Source: Gonocerus acuteangulatus (taxonomy: Eukaryota; Arthropoda; Insecta; Hemiptera; Coreidae). Taken from it: a stretch of 64,000 nt of DNA. Where the stretch lies: assembly GCA_946811695.1 (NCBI GenBank), contig OX328123.1:37413054-37477053 (forward strand), in the 5' to 3' direction. Shown here piece by piece: positions 21,101 through 34,287 of this stretch (within the stretch, counting starts at the first letter, position 1; the number at the start of each line of letters is the position of its first letter). The notes under the pieces were generated by a model. The model saw only the letters and a program-made list of their open reading frames with translations. It had not been told where the DNA came from and made no database searches. The translations under genes and the position numbers were made by a program.

Positions 21101-22950
21101 CAGCGGTTTCCAAACTTTTTGCACCTGCGCCCCCCTTTTTTATATAAAACTTTTTGCACCCCCCTTAGTTTTCATGGCTATGCAATTTCATAAGTACATG
21201 CTAATTTACTCAAGATTACTTACATAATATATTCAATGGGCTGCAAAATAATATACCTAATATGCATCAAATATTTATTAAGATAAAAACAAATTTTACA
21301 AAACTACAACAACTAGAATACAGATTATAATTAATAAAGCATAGTTATATTTTATTAATCAATTAATTATTAAAACAAAAATCAGATTTCGCTATTAACG
21401 ATTTTGAATTTAAAACGGAAATTGATAGAAGAAAAAGATACTGACGATTTTGACAAGTGTCTCATTCGGATTTGTTTCCACTATTCTTAAGAATACTTTA
21501 TTGCACTTTTGAAATTTATCTCAAGATTAAAAGTGTACCCAGAGGAGGTGCTTCGTTCTTTGTAACAATCTATTCCGGATCAGCGAGATCTTTTGTGAGC
21601 AGTGTTCAAAAATTTAGCGGGGCCTGAATAACAGTCATATGGTACACGGTGTTGTTCGATGGGAAACCAAACAGTGACTGTTCAACAAGGGAGAATGAAG
21701 TAGAACCATAAACATAAATGCCGACATGTGTTTTCCTCGAAATCATTCAATCCCCGCACACTGAGGCCAACGGCTGTTCTCTTGAACTTCCTTGAATCAT
21801 AATATGTAGGTACTAGAGAACTGCACGGATACGTAAAAAGTAATCAGATAAATAATCGCCGAGCATAAAATGGACGATGCGAGTACATACTCGGCATCGT
21901 TTCGATTTGGCATCGCCGATTACTTTTCATTACGATTACGAGTAATATTCGTGAGTACTGCATTTTAGGCATCGTAAATAATCGTCGACTTCTCGACATG
22001 TCGATAGAGGAGGCACGATAAGCAACAAACATCCGACTCACAGGAACTGCGCCATCTTAGCACGGTTCCATTCATATCTCTAGTGCTATTAGTAAAGGAA
22101 TAGTAGCAGTTATTGGTGGGGTTCTTTCCTGAACAATATAAAATAGGAATTAGTAGAGCTGAAAAACTCTACATCTGCAGATGCTGATATTAGCAACAGA
22201 ATGTGAGTGACAAAATAAAAAAAAAAAGTTTCCAAGAAGTGTTTATACATTCGGCAGGACAGGATTATCGGTTATTTCTGTCTTTATTCATGCTTTTTTT
22301 GTCTTATATCACTTTAGATAAATGTTTATTACTTATATCATCTTTATTACTTATTCCTCTTGATTTTATTAAAGACTGTCTTACATTGTTTTTGTTTAGT
22401 CACTCTAGTTTGGTTCCGTTGTAAGGAATAAAGTGGTCTTTGTTTTGAATTTGTCTAATATCTTCAGAATAAGCAAATTTGTCGTTTCGCAATTCCATCG
22501 CCAATTATCAATGTTCAACATCAGAATAATTTGCTCGTCATTATACCTGGCGATGCGAACCAGTACCAAACATAGTTATATTCGGCGATGCCGATGCTAA
22601 ACCTTCAATACTCGGCGATGCCGATGCCAAATATTATTTTACTCGGCGATGCCGATGCGAAACGATGGGAGTACTGGTGTTCGTGGTGAGTACGAGTACA
22701 CATAGAGTAATCGAGTTACTCGTCCCACGAGTATACCTACTCGTAATTACGCAATGCCATACTTACTCGTGCAGTTCTCTAATAGGTACCAAGAAACTGG
22801 CACCTACCATACCTTTCCCGTTTCCGTGTCCTCTCCTCGTCAGCGCTTGTCTGCTCACAACAATGCAGCTGTCTGTGAAAACTCCTGCGCCCCCCTTGCA
22901 ATAGTCTCGCGTCCCCCCTGGGGGGATGGAAGGGGGTTTGGAAACCGCTG
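21101..22950. mobile_element. hAT-type element with 8-bp target duplication
   Basis: The ends are CAGCGGTTTCCAAACTTTTT and the inverse GGGTTTGGAAACCGCTG. GTTTAACT is duplicated exactly at 21093-21100 and 22951-22958. Length is 1850 bp, of which 968 bp is a nested element. No transposase remains, so it is non-autonomous or internally deleted. Confidence 0.85.
21814..22781. mobile_element. hobo-like hAT MITE nested in the hAT above
   Basis: The terminal repeats are TAGAGAACTGCACG and its inverse, one base different from the hobo terminus as I recall it. Flanks GTAGGTAC (21806-21813) and ATAGGTAC (22782-22789) are an 8-bp target duplication with one change. Inside lie repeats of ACTCGGCGATGCCGATGC (about 22585-22660, and inverted near 21880-21920), and a Helentron-like family A 5' end near 22025-22075. 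Confidence 0.75.
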
Positions 22951-23024
22951 GTTTAACTGTTTGTCTGTGTGCACTAATCTCAGAAACGGCTTATAGTCCT
23001 GTCACCTAAGACATCGAGGTCTCA

Positions 23025-25485
23025 AAAAAACGTGTAACGCTGATTTTTTGGGGTGTTGTCGGGACCACCCCAGTAGTGTGTACCCAATTTATCAGCTTCG
23101 AAAGACCTGTGCTAACTGCGCAACAGTCGAAAAACACTATAATTTTTGGACATTTTTTTGTTTTTTGCTTGTAGGTCCTAAACCGTGCATCCTACAACAA
23201 TTTGTATTATTTGCTTTTTAAAAGTAGATAAAATTTAAAAACTTGTGGTGCTAAAACAAACTTTTTAGGTAGAATAACTTCCGAGGTACAGCTGTTCAAA
23301 GTTTGGCTACTTTTCCCAAAAAGTGCAAAATTTAACTATCAGGCGTGTTTGGAGGGATATGGAGGCCGCAATAATCATCTTACAAAATACTTCTGAGAAT
23401 GAAAGTTATAGAAAATTTTATTAGCAAGAATTGAAGCGCAATTGGAAGTCTATAGGCCCAGTGGATGTCTGGTTATCTTTAAAAACCAAACAACGTACTT
23501 CTTGGGACTGGCTGAGCCTGGCGAATAGCACAAACCATTACAGCCCGTTTCAAACATTTTTCCTAAGTTTTATAACTGGGGGGGGGGTGTTAGGTTGTAG
23601 TAAAAAAATAATTATTAACAGTAATAGTTATTGAAATACTTGTCGTTTATTAAAATAATACAATACTTATCAAAATTCCTTTAAATAGGATAGTACGGAA
23701 TTGAAGTTGAAGATGTGAAAATGAGAATGTTTACAAAATTAATATTTATGTAGTTTTTATTTGCTAAAGAAAAATCAGAAAACTTAAGGCTTATATTAAT
23801 TGCAAGTAATGCAGTCCATAGGCCTAGTGGGTGACTAGTTATGTTTAAAAACCTAACTTTGGACTGGCTGAGCCTGGCGAATAGTATGTGGTAGTAGTAA
23901 ACTTGAGGGGGGGGGGGGTAAAAAATATCGAACAGTGATATTATTAATTGCAACAGGCCACTCAATAATATTGCGGTTCCACTATCAATGTAATTACTGC
24001 ACTATTTTAAACTTATTATTTTCAACTCTTTGTATCTTTAACATTTAATTGGGTTAACATTTAATTATTTCTAATTGTTTGCCACTTCCATTGTTATCTC
24101 CTAGCATTTTGACGACAATGGAGTTTGTCTTAGATATCATAAATCCTTGGGCGAAAAAAATAAATCAGCTATGATTCCTTTTTAGAATTCTACAAAAGGA
24201 GGAATAGCCACCAATAACCAAATGCCTGCGACATATAATGTTGGGTGACGCAACAAGAGATGGGCTTAGGCTACATTTTTTCTTTTAATCAATCTCAGCG
24301 TGAGAAACGCATGTGTTGTTTACAAAAGCATTACTGGATTCTGGAAAGGAGATGAGAAGAAAAGCTTTTTAAAAAGGCTTAGGTCATTAATTAGTCAAGA
24401 ATTATGGTATCTCGTGGTGGCTAATTCTTTTTCCACCTAGGCCTCACAAATAATAGATTAAGAGATGTATGGACAAGTAAAGATAAAGCAGGAGAATGAA
24501 GCAGAAAGAAAACGAAAAGGTATACTTGTTGACCTTCCACTAAAGACAATAAATATTCATCATTTTGTGACACATGTAGCAAAGGTGTGTGCAAAGAACA
24601 TTGTTCACTTGTTCCCAATTCTAAGGCTTATATGAATTGGGAAGTTTTTCTGATTTTTCCTTATTAAATAAAAACTAAAAAAAAAAAAAATTAATTTTGT
24701 AAACGTTCTCATTTTCACATCTTCAACTTCAATTCATTTTAAAGAAATTTTGATGTAAATTTTGATAAGTATTGTATTATTTAAATTAACGACAAGTATT
24801 TCAATAACTATTACTGTTCATAATTATTTTTTTTAAATTACATTACCTAAAACAATCAATTTAAAATATGGACCCGACACGACTAGTTATGGTGGGTTTT
24901 CTGACCCCCCCCCTTTCACCACTACCACCTAACACCCCCCCCCATCTATCCCTTCCTCAACCCCCCAGTCCACTCAAAAAGTCATAAAAAATGTTTGAAA
25001 CGGCCTGTAATGGTTCGTGCTATTCGCCAGGCTCAGCCAGTCCCAAGAAGTACGTTGTTTGGTTTTTAAAGATAACTAAGCACCCACTGGGCCTATAGAC
25101 TTCCATTTCATTCTCAGAAGTATTTTGTAAGATGATTATTCCGGCCTGCATATCCCTCCAAACAAGCCTGATAGTTAAATTTTGCACATTTTGGGAAAAG
25201 TAGCCAAACTTTGAACAGCTGTATCTCAGAAGTTATTCTACCTAAAAAGTTTGTTTTAGCACCACGAGTTTTTAAATTTTATCTAATTTTAAAAAGCAAA
25301 GAATACAAATTGTTATACGATGCAGGGTTTAGAAGCTATACGAAAAAAACAAAAAAATGTCCAAAAATTTAAATGTTTTTCAACTGTTGCGCAGTTAGCA
25401 CAGGTCTTTTGAAGCTGACAAATTGGGTACACACTACTGGGGTGGCCCCGAACAACTCCCCAAAAAATCAGCGTTACACGTTTTT
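23025..25485. repeat. 2.4-kb fold-back: long inverted repeat
   Basis: The left arm (23025 to about 23780) and the right arm (about 24630-25485) are inverted copies. Examples are GTGTAACGCTGATTTTTTGG against its inverse near 25470, and the GCTATTCGCCAGGCTCAGCC block at 25020 against 23510-23535. The loop of about 850 bp contains a second partial copy of the AGCCTGGCGAATAG motif. Arms differ at many sites, so it is not recent. There is no coding capacity. Confidence 0.8.
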
Positions 25486-25639
25486 TTGCGATGTTTGCTC
25501 CTTTTTTTGTCTTAGTGACTGGACTATTATCCGATTTAGTTGAGGTTTTCACTAATATATTGTGGTAAGCTTCACTTAACATTTAGTGTTTGTTTCATGT
25601 CAATCGGTTCATAAATAAAAAAAGTTATGCCCATGTAAA

Positions 25640-26000
25640 GAATCACCTCAAAGATTTCATGAACTATTGTTAGCACGATAACACCCGAGTTTTTTGTTTT
25701 TTTCGTCACGAAACTTAGTATATAGTATTCCCCTAGCAAATGATTCGAGCGAGTTCGTTAACCAGCAAAATTCGTTCATTGGGAGGGGGGGGGGGGGGGT
25801 TACTCCGGACACATAGGAGTTATTCCCCTATACCGGCTGCAATTATTGTTGTATTACAACAAAACTCGGTATTCGTTGTGTTAATATTAATAGAAAAATA
25901 TGTTGTAAAAATAAATGAAATCTGTTCAATAGGGCGGGGGGGTTACTATGGACCCAAATTACCAACTTGCCACTACCAGCCGTAATCTATCTATACATAT
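25640..26000 (-). mobile_element. Helentron-like family B fragment, reversed
   Basis: It contains inverted versions of the family B 145-bp repeat (GTTCGTTAACCAGCAAAATT, TTACTCCGGAC) and a G run at 25787-25798. Both ends are missing. Confidence 0.5.
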
Positions 26001-26130
26001 AATAAAATTATAACGGATCACTGTCTATACATGGAAGGTACATGGGAAAAACCCTTTTGGGGGCCTTTATTAATGCAATAATACCCAAAACAATGACTTT
26101 TAGAATATTAGTCTGCATATCTGCTGCCTG

Positions 26131-26640
26131 TCAGACCCTGTGTACACACTAGGGTTTAACAATCCCTGAGGGGTCAGCTTAGTGGCTCTGTCATGTTTAA
26201 CAATCCTAGCAGCCTGTATGCCATGGGCGTATATAAGGGGGGGGGGGGGACTACAGCCCCCTCAAAATTTTGATTTGATTGGTAAAAATTTTGATTTGAT
26301 CGGTAAAAATTTTATAAAACCCTTAAAAATAAATTAAATAAGGTCATTAAGTTCATAAAAAATATTCTATTTTGAGTGTAATAGCGTTTTAGTTGGCTAA
26401 AACTCTTCCAAGATCTAAATAGTTGGAAAATTTAACGTTTCAGTAAGTCACAAGTAAATGATAAGCATGTTTGTAATGGCAAAAGTCGAGGAGTAATTTT
26501 TGCTTGTATATTAATATGTATTATTCAGATAAAAAAAGCTTGGGGTAAAACAAATGTCATAAATTTTTGTTGGTGGGCCTGTGTTAAAAAATAATAATAA
26601 ATACTCCATCTTCAAATTAAAAATAAGTAAGAGTTGTTAC
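26131..26640. other. No gene seen; G-run repeat end near 26218
   Basis: CCATGGGCGTATATAA followed by G12 matches the ends of the element at 61061-61333. The rest is unassigned intron. Confidence 0.45.
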
Positions 26641-26709
26641 CTTCAGATTTTGAAGATTTAGCAGGAAGAACATGGACTCTTCGGCCTTTAGGCTTACTAG
26701 CCTTTTTGT
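26641..26709 (-). CDS. Host gene exon h (69-nt small exon)
   Basis: A TTCTTTCAG acceptor and a GAAG|GTAACA donor border a 69-nt exon (phase 1 in, 1 out). It encodes a basic segment, KKASKPKGRRVHVLPAKSSK. Composition and phase both match the neighbours. Because it is symmetrical in phase (1-1), it could be skipped without shifting the frame, as could exons b and the 20.7-kb exon's upstream partner only in part; no expression data are available. Confidence 0.72.
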
Positions 26710-26902
26710 CTGAAAGAATAAAATATACTTGATAAAAAAAAAAAAAAAAAAAATTGTTTACTAAAAAAAAAAACTATATTTATTCATCTATTTTTCTATA
26801 TCGAAGGAATACTATTTTAGTTCTTTTCTCCTCTGCACACCTATTCAATAATTTCTCTCTTGTAAGAGGCAGGGATACAAAGAAATTAGCACATATTATT
26901 GT

Positions 26903-27120
26903 GGAGGCCCAATGGCCGTGAGGGTTAAGGCGTGAGCACTTAACATTCCGAGCCAAGGGTCATGGGTTCGATTCCCACTACGGGTGGTGGCTTTTCTTTA
27001 GAAAAAAGAAAAGGCATCAGCCCTATCCTGGCTAGAAAAGGGTAGTAACCTATAGATAACCCGTCCTAAAATTCTTAGTTAATAATAAATGGACGTTAAA
27101 ATTTAAATAAATAAAACATA
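26903..27120 (+). mobile_element. tRNA-Leu-like SINE, family 2
   Basis: The head ATGGCCGTGAGGGTTAAGGC and B box GGGTTCGATTCCCAC resemble tRNA-Leu. The body AAAAGGCATCAGCCCTATCC, TGGCTAGAAAAGGG and an A/T tail follow. Other copies are at 56905-57060 and, split, at 30983-31103/35076-35109. Confidence 0.75.
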
Positions 27121-28354
27121 TTATTGCTTAATTTTAATCTTCATCCCAGATGTTTAAAAAAATCACAAAAGAGGAAGTGTCATCATTTTAAACCTCATAA
27201 CCTATATTATTTCGCCAGGCTTAATATTTCTAATACACTTGCACAAATTAAATAAATGTAATTCCTAGTCGGATATTGAAATTAAGAACTGTTAAAAATT
27301 ATAGCAATATATGGTTTCAAACAAATACACTGCATCGTCTATTTGAAACCTTTGCCCATTAGATGCAATAACTGGCTATTCTATGATATAAAGGTTAATC
27401 ATAAGGCTGCAAAACGGATGCTTTGTCCTTCGAAAGAGGCTTAAGGTAATCAATCTATAACTCAAAGGCTACCATTCCACTAGTTCAAATCTAAATTAGG
27501 ATGTTTAGGTAATTGAAGGATAAATATGTCTGCCAACCAGGAACCATTAAAAGTCTGTCACACAGGAGCTGCGTAACTAAGCACTTTCCTCAGAATTTGG
27601 GTGGTGTCGAAGGCATTCCTAAATAATTTGCTTATAATAACGTATATAAATAAAATAAAAACATGAATAGTTCTGCTCTTTTACATTTGTAATGAGCAAC
27701 TGTGTCAATCATTCATTTTGTAGTTAATTTCCTTTCAGAGTTTTGTGTAGGTATGGTACTGTACTAGTTAATAAATATACAAAAACTTCACATTTCCATC
27801 TATTGTTCTTGATGAATAATAAACGGAACGGGATACAGTAATAGCGCAGGAAGGAGATACAGTGCCCTGAAATCAGAATTCAAAAACTCTCTCCTAGTGG
27901 GAGATTTTGGCGGAAGAATTCTATTCAAACATTGCACAAAGTAAATCCCCCTCCTTCCAATAGACTAATTTAGTTCATTTTTACAACACGTCTTTCTTAT
28001 TACATACCCAGGACATGTATACCACATTTCGTTAAAATAAAACAGAAATTACGACCGGTATGAGCAAATTAGTACTTTGGGTCCGTTATAAACCAACCTC
28101 CTAATGAACCAATTTAGTTTATTTTTACAACAGATTTTTCTCTTCAGTTGACCACAACGAATACTAAGTTTTGTTGAAATATAACAAAAATTACGACTGG
28201 TATTGGCAAATAACTACTTTGGCTCCAGAGTAAACCCCCCCTCCGGATGGAACCGGTTTTGTTGGTTAACAAACTCGTTCAATCATTTGAGGGAGGAATA
28301 CTACATACCAAGTGGCAAAAAAAACAAAACCTCTGGCCAGTATCGTGTTAACGG

Positions 28355-28414
<60 letters not shown>

Positions 28415-28841
28415 GGTGGCTCAGATAAGGGGGCCACAAGAGAAATAACTACTAAACGGTTAGAGATATCAACATTTTTCAACAGGGCAAAGTTGTAGTT
28501 CTCTTTGAAATCTATAAAATGGTGCTCTTGGAAACGAAAAAAAAAGTCATTTATTATTTGTGATCTGTAATTTTGGCAACTCTTATAAAGCTCCAAATTT
28601 TATGTATTTTATTTTTTAGTTTACACTAATGGGAATCGTTTTGTTGAGTGCTAAACACATTCTCCTATGCTGAATTGCCCCTCCCAGAACAAAAATACTA
28701 TTTAAATAAATTCAAGTGCCTTTTTTTGGAATTTCAGATGAGGAATACATGGAAATGAAAACGTATCCTTACAGAGAACTACTTGACGCATTGAAACCCC
28801 GTTAGCACAGTTCTGCCTTGTTTTATTACTACATTTTAAAA

Positions 28842-30175
28842 AAGTCCGACTCGCAGGAACTGCATCATCTTAGCGCGGTTCCGTTCTTATCTCTAGACTC
28901 ATTTAAAATGATTAAAATAGAAGCTGTTATTATTTTGGGTCCACATTTCTAGAAAGCATGAAGATTAGATAGTTTGCCGTCGAGGTGATAAGTAAAGATG
29001 GAATGGTTGGGATTCGGCTAAAGAAACCTCAATACGATTTTTGTTAAAAAATCTATATTTAGGACGTTTCAGCTACTCATTGGTAGCCTTTGTCAGCATT
29101 GAAAGTGCCGGGAGGCAGAGGAGGACCAAAGTTGACAGTTCCATCTTTACTTTCAAGAAAGGTCTTATTTACGATCTTACCTGGATAGGCCAACCCGCCC
29201 TAGGAAGTACCCCGCTAGGCAGTTGAAAAGCTATATCTTGGAAATCCATATCTCTTATCTTGGACATCTTAAATTGTTTTTCTTATTTTTCTTAACCTGA
29301 TTTATTATCAAATACATTATCCAACTATACGCAGTTAAAAAATAACAAGGAATAAAAACAGACAAAAAGAACAGTTCGAATAAGCGAAATCAATTACTTT
29401 AAAGTTTTAAGCACTTATTTCTCCGGTTGACATCGTCTAATCAAAACTTTCACCAGAACATTTTTTGTAGAGCATTTTGTAAGCTTTCTAATGGTATTCT
29501 TCCGTTTACCAAGATTCTCAACCTTTTTCGAGATATTAAGGAAGGTATACAAAGTTACCAAAACTTTTTATTTCTGTTAATAAAATATTTTATTCTAACC
29601 CTTCCTTAACTCCAAACGTAACACAAATTTCAACGTATTAGTTTTAATGAAAGTAGAACATGCAGAAAATGTTTCAACTGAATCCCATGATTCTAAGTAC
29701 CCAAACCAAAAACGGTATTCAAAAACTATTTTTCCAATTTTCTAGAAAACGGTTAAAGCTATCGCCTTGAAAATGGTTTCATTCGTTTTCCTAACCCAAG
29801 AAGCATATAGAACGAGTACTTACAAGCTTATGAACTCAAAAACGTAAGCGTTACGATTTGTTTTGCGCAAATTTCGCCCCAAACGCCATCTTCCAGTAGG
29901 CGGATTTTGCTGGTTAATGAACTTGACCTTTCAAATTAGACAAAAGATTTTTATACCAAATTTCATCAAAATCGGACCATTCGTCTGGGAGCTACAGAGC
30001 AAACAGACAAATATATATATATATATATATATATACAAATTTGAACCACCATTATTTTCGGTCTCTAGGGGTTCTGAAACGCGAAATTTTCTAGTCGGCA
30101 CTTCCGGATTGTTTCATTGTATCAACCTTATAAGCGGGGTTCCTCCCTATGGGGGAGGGAGGAACCGCGCTAAAA
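28842..30175 (+). mobile_element. Helentron-like family A copy 1
   Basis: It starts AAGTCCGACTCGCAGGAACTG...TTAGCGCGGTTCC and ends with the hairpin GGTTCCTCCCTATGGGGGAG...GGAACC followed by GCGCTAAAA, an offset inverted match to the start. The (AT)n core is near 30010-30035. An insertion of a repeat seen also at 1815-1930 occupies about 28960-29230. Element H ends lie outside it: inverted copies at 28411-28600 and about 30215-30330. Confidence 0.65.
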
Positions 30176-30489
30176 TATAATGCAAAATACGGGTAAAGAG
30201 GAAACTCATCTCTTCAAAAGCCTATTTGAGACCTTAGAAGTGTTATTTTCTCATTTCCAAGGGCACCATTTTATAGATCTCGATGAGAACTACAACTTTG
30301 CCCCTTTGAAAAATTGTATACGTATATATATACTAGCTGTTACGCGGCGTGCTGAGCTACACCTACTTTCTGCCTCTATGAAAGCAAAAATAAATTAGAA
30401 ACCAATTATTAATATTAGAATCTAATAACGCAAATCTGTAACTATTTGGGTTCATTGTTTTGAACTGTGAGTCATAGATGATTTTAACC

Positions 30490-30740
30490 TAGCCTATGAC
30501 TCTCCCCGTGTCAAGACCTACCTGTGTGCCACGTTTGGTCAAAATCAGTCAAACGGTGTGGATTTGTATAAGGAACAAACATACAGACAGACAGCTGGTA
30601 GACGTTTTTGACCTAGCCTATGACTCTCCCCATGTCAAGACCTACCTGTGTGCCACGTTTGGCCAAAATCGGTCAAACGGTGTGGATTTGTATAAGGAAC
30701 AAAAATACAGACAAGACAGCTGGTAGACGTTTTTGACCTA
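30490..30740 (+). repeat. Two-unit 117-bp tandem repeat, family C
   Basis: The units carry CAAAATCRGTCAAACGGTGTG, GATTTGTATAAGGAACAAA and ACAGACAGCTGGTAGACG. The same unit forms the larger array at 54266-54985. Confidence 0.8.
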
Positions 30741-32010
30741 GCCGATTTTTCAACAATTCCGTCATGAGTGCAACCTCAATAGCTACTTTCCTGTGTGCTG
30801 AAAGATTGAGAGTTTAAAAAAAATACACTATTGGTGTTTACCGTCTTATATGGATGATAAAAATCATTTCTGTATTTATTTCATTTGAAATTCATACTGG
30901 GATTACAGATAATTCCTATTAACCTAATGTAACATTATGCTTGTAAATTAAGGAATTAAATAGACTTTAAGAACTGAATTGGTGAGTAAAATTACCACTA
31001 GGGGCGGTGGCATTTGTTTTGAAAAAATAAAAGGTATCAACCCTATCTAGGCTAGGAAAGGATGACAACATTTAGATCACCCGACCCAAAAATTGTTGTT
31101 ATGTAAACTCCCCGTCAAAAATATCGCAACACCTAGATTTTTATTTTTATGTTGAGGAGAACAGCAGGTTTAACTTTACAAAAAGCCTCATAAATTCAAA
31201 TTAAAAACATTATTGAACAGAATATTAAAATTTAATATATTTTTAATGAAAAAAAAAAAAAAAAAAAAAAAAAAATTGGTACACAAATATAAGAACAGGA
31301 AAATATCATACTTTTCATTTTGAATGGAATTTAAATTTTATTGTCTTTAATGGCACTTAATAAGAAATATTGCCTCCTCCTGCTCTAATGAGAGGCATAT
31401 AATGCACTACATGATCTTGTTATATCAATTTCACATACCTAAAAGCATTAAAGGCCGCTCCTTCGGTCGGCACCCATTCGATACGTGGTTCCCAAGAAAT
31501 GCCACCTCAGAACATGGTAGATCCCTTCAAAATGTCACAGTTTCTGATACACAGAACTTATGGTGCCTTTCTCCAGGTCTTCTCTGCACTCTTTCATGAC
31601 CATCTGGACTGTTAAGGCACATTCTCGTCACATCAGTGAAGAGGATATTTTCCCATCCACTCAGTCCAAGATTGGTGTTTCTTTGCAAATCTTAGCCTTT
31701 GTCTACAATGTTCTATAGTAAGAAGGGGCTCTTTCACAGACCTTCAGCTAAGCCCTGACTCTCTCAGTCTTCCCCTAACGTTTGACTCTGAGATTGATAT
31801 CCCACAAAATCCTGTAACCAAGTTTCCAATGCCCGAAAAAGTGGCATGGCGATTCCCGGGGGCATACAATTTAATGGAACGCTCCTTAATGGGATCAGTG
31901 ACCTTTGGACCACCTGAATTTTGACAGCTTGAGTGACTTTCGATAATTCTACACCTTTTTATGGCCTTTGAAATTGAAGAATAATGAAAATCAAGGCGAT
32001 TAGCGATGTA

Positions 32011-34244
32011 CAGTAGAACTTGGATAATTCAAACCCCTAGGGACCGATAAAAAAGTTCGAATTATCCAAAATTCGAATTGTAAAAGTTTTCGAAAATAAA
32101 GGGTAAAAAATCGAAGTTCATATTTTCACGTTTTTTAATTAAAAGAAATACATACATTTTATTTAAACAATAACAAACATTTCATAAATTGATGATTACG
32201 TACATAAGTATGAAATAATTTATCAAAAATGTCTATTGTTTTGAAAAAAAGTCATTTTCATGGGCAAGAATATTTTCTTTATTTTTCAAGTAAGGGTCAT
32301 TCCATATCAAGTGATCCACAGTTTTTCCCCTCATATTTTTTGATATTTTTTAAATTTGGCTCACCAATACTACCCCATACTACAATTAAAAATCTAAATT
32401 TTTAGAAATTTATCTTTATTAGTTTTCGAGTTATGAATGTGTAAGTTTTTTTAAAAAGCACATTTTAGGACCGACACTTGATCATAAAAGGTACCATAAC
32501 TCCCAAACGAAATGAGCTAGAGAGGTGTGGTAAAAAGCATTCGTTAGTGTATTAAATGCTGATTAAAATGATACATATCATGACTTATTTATGAAAATTA
32601 AAATTTTAAGGTAATTTTTAAAACGTTAAAATTTAAATTTCTCTTAAAACGTATGTTTAAAAATTTTCAAAAAAATTGTAATTTTCCTTTGATATTTTAT
32701 CTCAGTATTGTGTAAATTTCAAGCTGGGATCTCAATGGGATCATATTTATTTTAATTATTAACTTTATGTTGGCACTTAAAAAAATTGAAATTTTCAGAA
32801 AAAGAAATGAAATCCATCTCACATACACAGGGTGTCCCCCCCCCAAAAAACGGCCTAACTTTGGGAATCGATGCAGGATGAAAAAAGAAAGAAAAAAGTC
32901 CTTTGGCATATAAAGTCCGATTTGCTTCCTTTCCGAGAAAAACGTAAAAAACTAAAACGCAATTGTGAAAAGGCACTACTTCATAATTCCTATATAAAAA
33001 TCATTGAATGTAACGTTTCATCTTCCACTCCCTCTACCCACACACCTATCCCTCCCCCCCAAAAAAAAACAAAATTTCTTCCTCGAAAAAATTAACTGAC
33101 ACCAGGTAAAGCTGTAAGTTCAACATAATTTAAAATATCTATTTTCCTTCTGAGGAAAGTGCTAAAACACGAAACAAAAAAAACTTTAAATTCTTAATAA
33201 AAATAAATAAAAATCCTAAAACATGAAATAAAATTGAAATAGAATAAAATTCTTAAAACATTTTAAATTTAACTCGGGACGCATACATAATTATAAAATA
33301 ACAATTTCTTCTTCTAATAATTCTAATTAATCAATTTACAAACTGTTCAAAGATTTGTCCCCTCAGCAATACAGTTATCACAACGCACATTGACTGACTG
33401 GATGGTATTTGTGTATTGCTCTGCTGTAATCTGTTCCCAGACCCATCTGATAAGATGGATGAGGTGCTCCCTTGAGCCAATGGGCTCTCCTTAGACCAAA
33501 TCTTTAATGTGTCCCCATTCTAAGAAATCCAAGAGCGTGAGGTCTGAAGATCGAGCCGGCGAAGATACCCGGCCCACCAGGTCCTATCCAACGCCATGGA
33601 TAGTTAATGCCCAACCAATTTCGGACGGCCCTCCCGTAGTGAGCTGGACTTGGAAACAGCTTCACAATCTCTGTGCCAAAAGGATCTCCTCCAAGAACGA
33701 AGACAGTTTATTATAGAGGAATGGGTCGAAAGACTGCGTTAAGTCGAGGGGTAAACAAATGTGGTCCTAATATTTCATTATTACACACAAAATCAGAAGC
33801 ATATTCACTCCTATATTGGGGGGGGGGGGGGTTAAAGGAGATGGGGGTGAAAGAGTGAGTGGAGGGGGTGGGTTTGACACATGTACTTTAAAAAAAATTG
33901 ATCTTCCTTTCAATAGACGTATTTTTCATAATTTCTTTTAGTTTTTTTAGAGCAGAACTCCTAGAGTCCAAGAACTAGACTTTGAGACCGCCGCCTACAT
34001 CCATATCTTACTATCCTTCTTACCCGAGGGGAGAATATTTTCACAAGATTTAAGATCAATCGCCTCTCAGTCCACTTCCCAGAGCAGGCACGGACTCGTA
34101 AAAAATTTGAATTATCCAGAATTTTATTCGAATTAACCACGATTTTTTTACATTGTTTATGCCCTAAGTTCTAGGGACCGAGATAAATATTCGAATTAAA
34201 GACGATTTTGAATTATCGAAGTTCGAATTATCCATGTTCCACTG
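32011..34244. mobile_element. Pogo/Tigger-like element inserted in the Tc1-like element
   Basis: The ends are CAGTAGAACTTGGATAATTC and inverse GAATTATCCATGTTCCACTG, with TA on each side (32009-32010, 34245-34246). Subterminal repeats of the same motif (GTTCGAATTATCCA) occur at both ends. There is no Tigger transposase. A mariner-like fragment is nested inside. Confidence 0.8.
32829..33720 (-). pseudogene. Mariner-like transposase C-terminal fragment
   Basis: A CAGGGTGTCCC end is at about 32829. Minus-strand 33560-33340 reads FLEWGHIKDLV, a stop or frame break, then GEPIGSREHLIHLIRWVWEQ and NVRCDNCIAEG. This fits the end of mariner/IS630-type transposases, after the third acidic catalytic residue. 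It is decayed. Confidence 0.5.
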
Positions 34245-34287
34245 TAATGCAAAGATTTTCCTTCTTCATGAAGAGTAATTATTCTTA

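Larger units (their letters stand above)
20999..26130. repeat. Family D ends at 20999-21092 and 25988-26130
   Basis: TATACATATAATAAAATT, then GGCCTTTATYAAYGCAATA and ACCCAAAACAATGA, occurs in both places in direct orientation. The hAT element at 21101 inserted into the first copy. Confidence 0.6.
27552..30800 (+). mobile_element. Helentron-like family B copy 2, split by insertions
   Basis: The 5' end AGTCTGTCACACAGGAGCTG and about three internal repeats (27950-28310) run to an (AT)n core (28359-28411). The 3' segment (CCGTCATGAGTGCAACCTCA, CTACTTTCCTGTGTGCTGAAA) is found only at 30745-30800. The gap is occupied by element H (28411 to about 30330), which itself carries family A copy 1, and by a two-unit 117-bp repeat (30490-30740). 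Confidence 0.55.
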
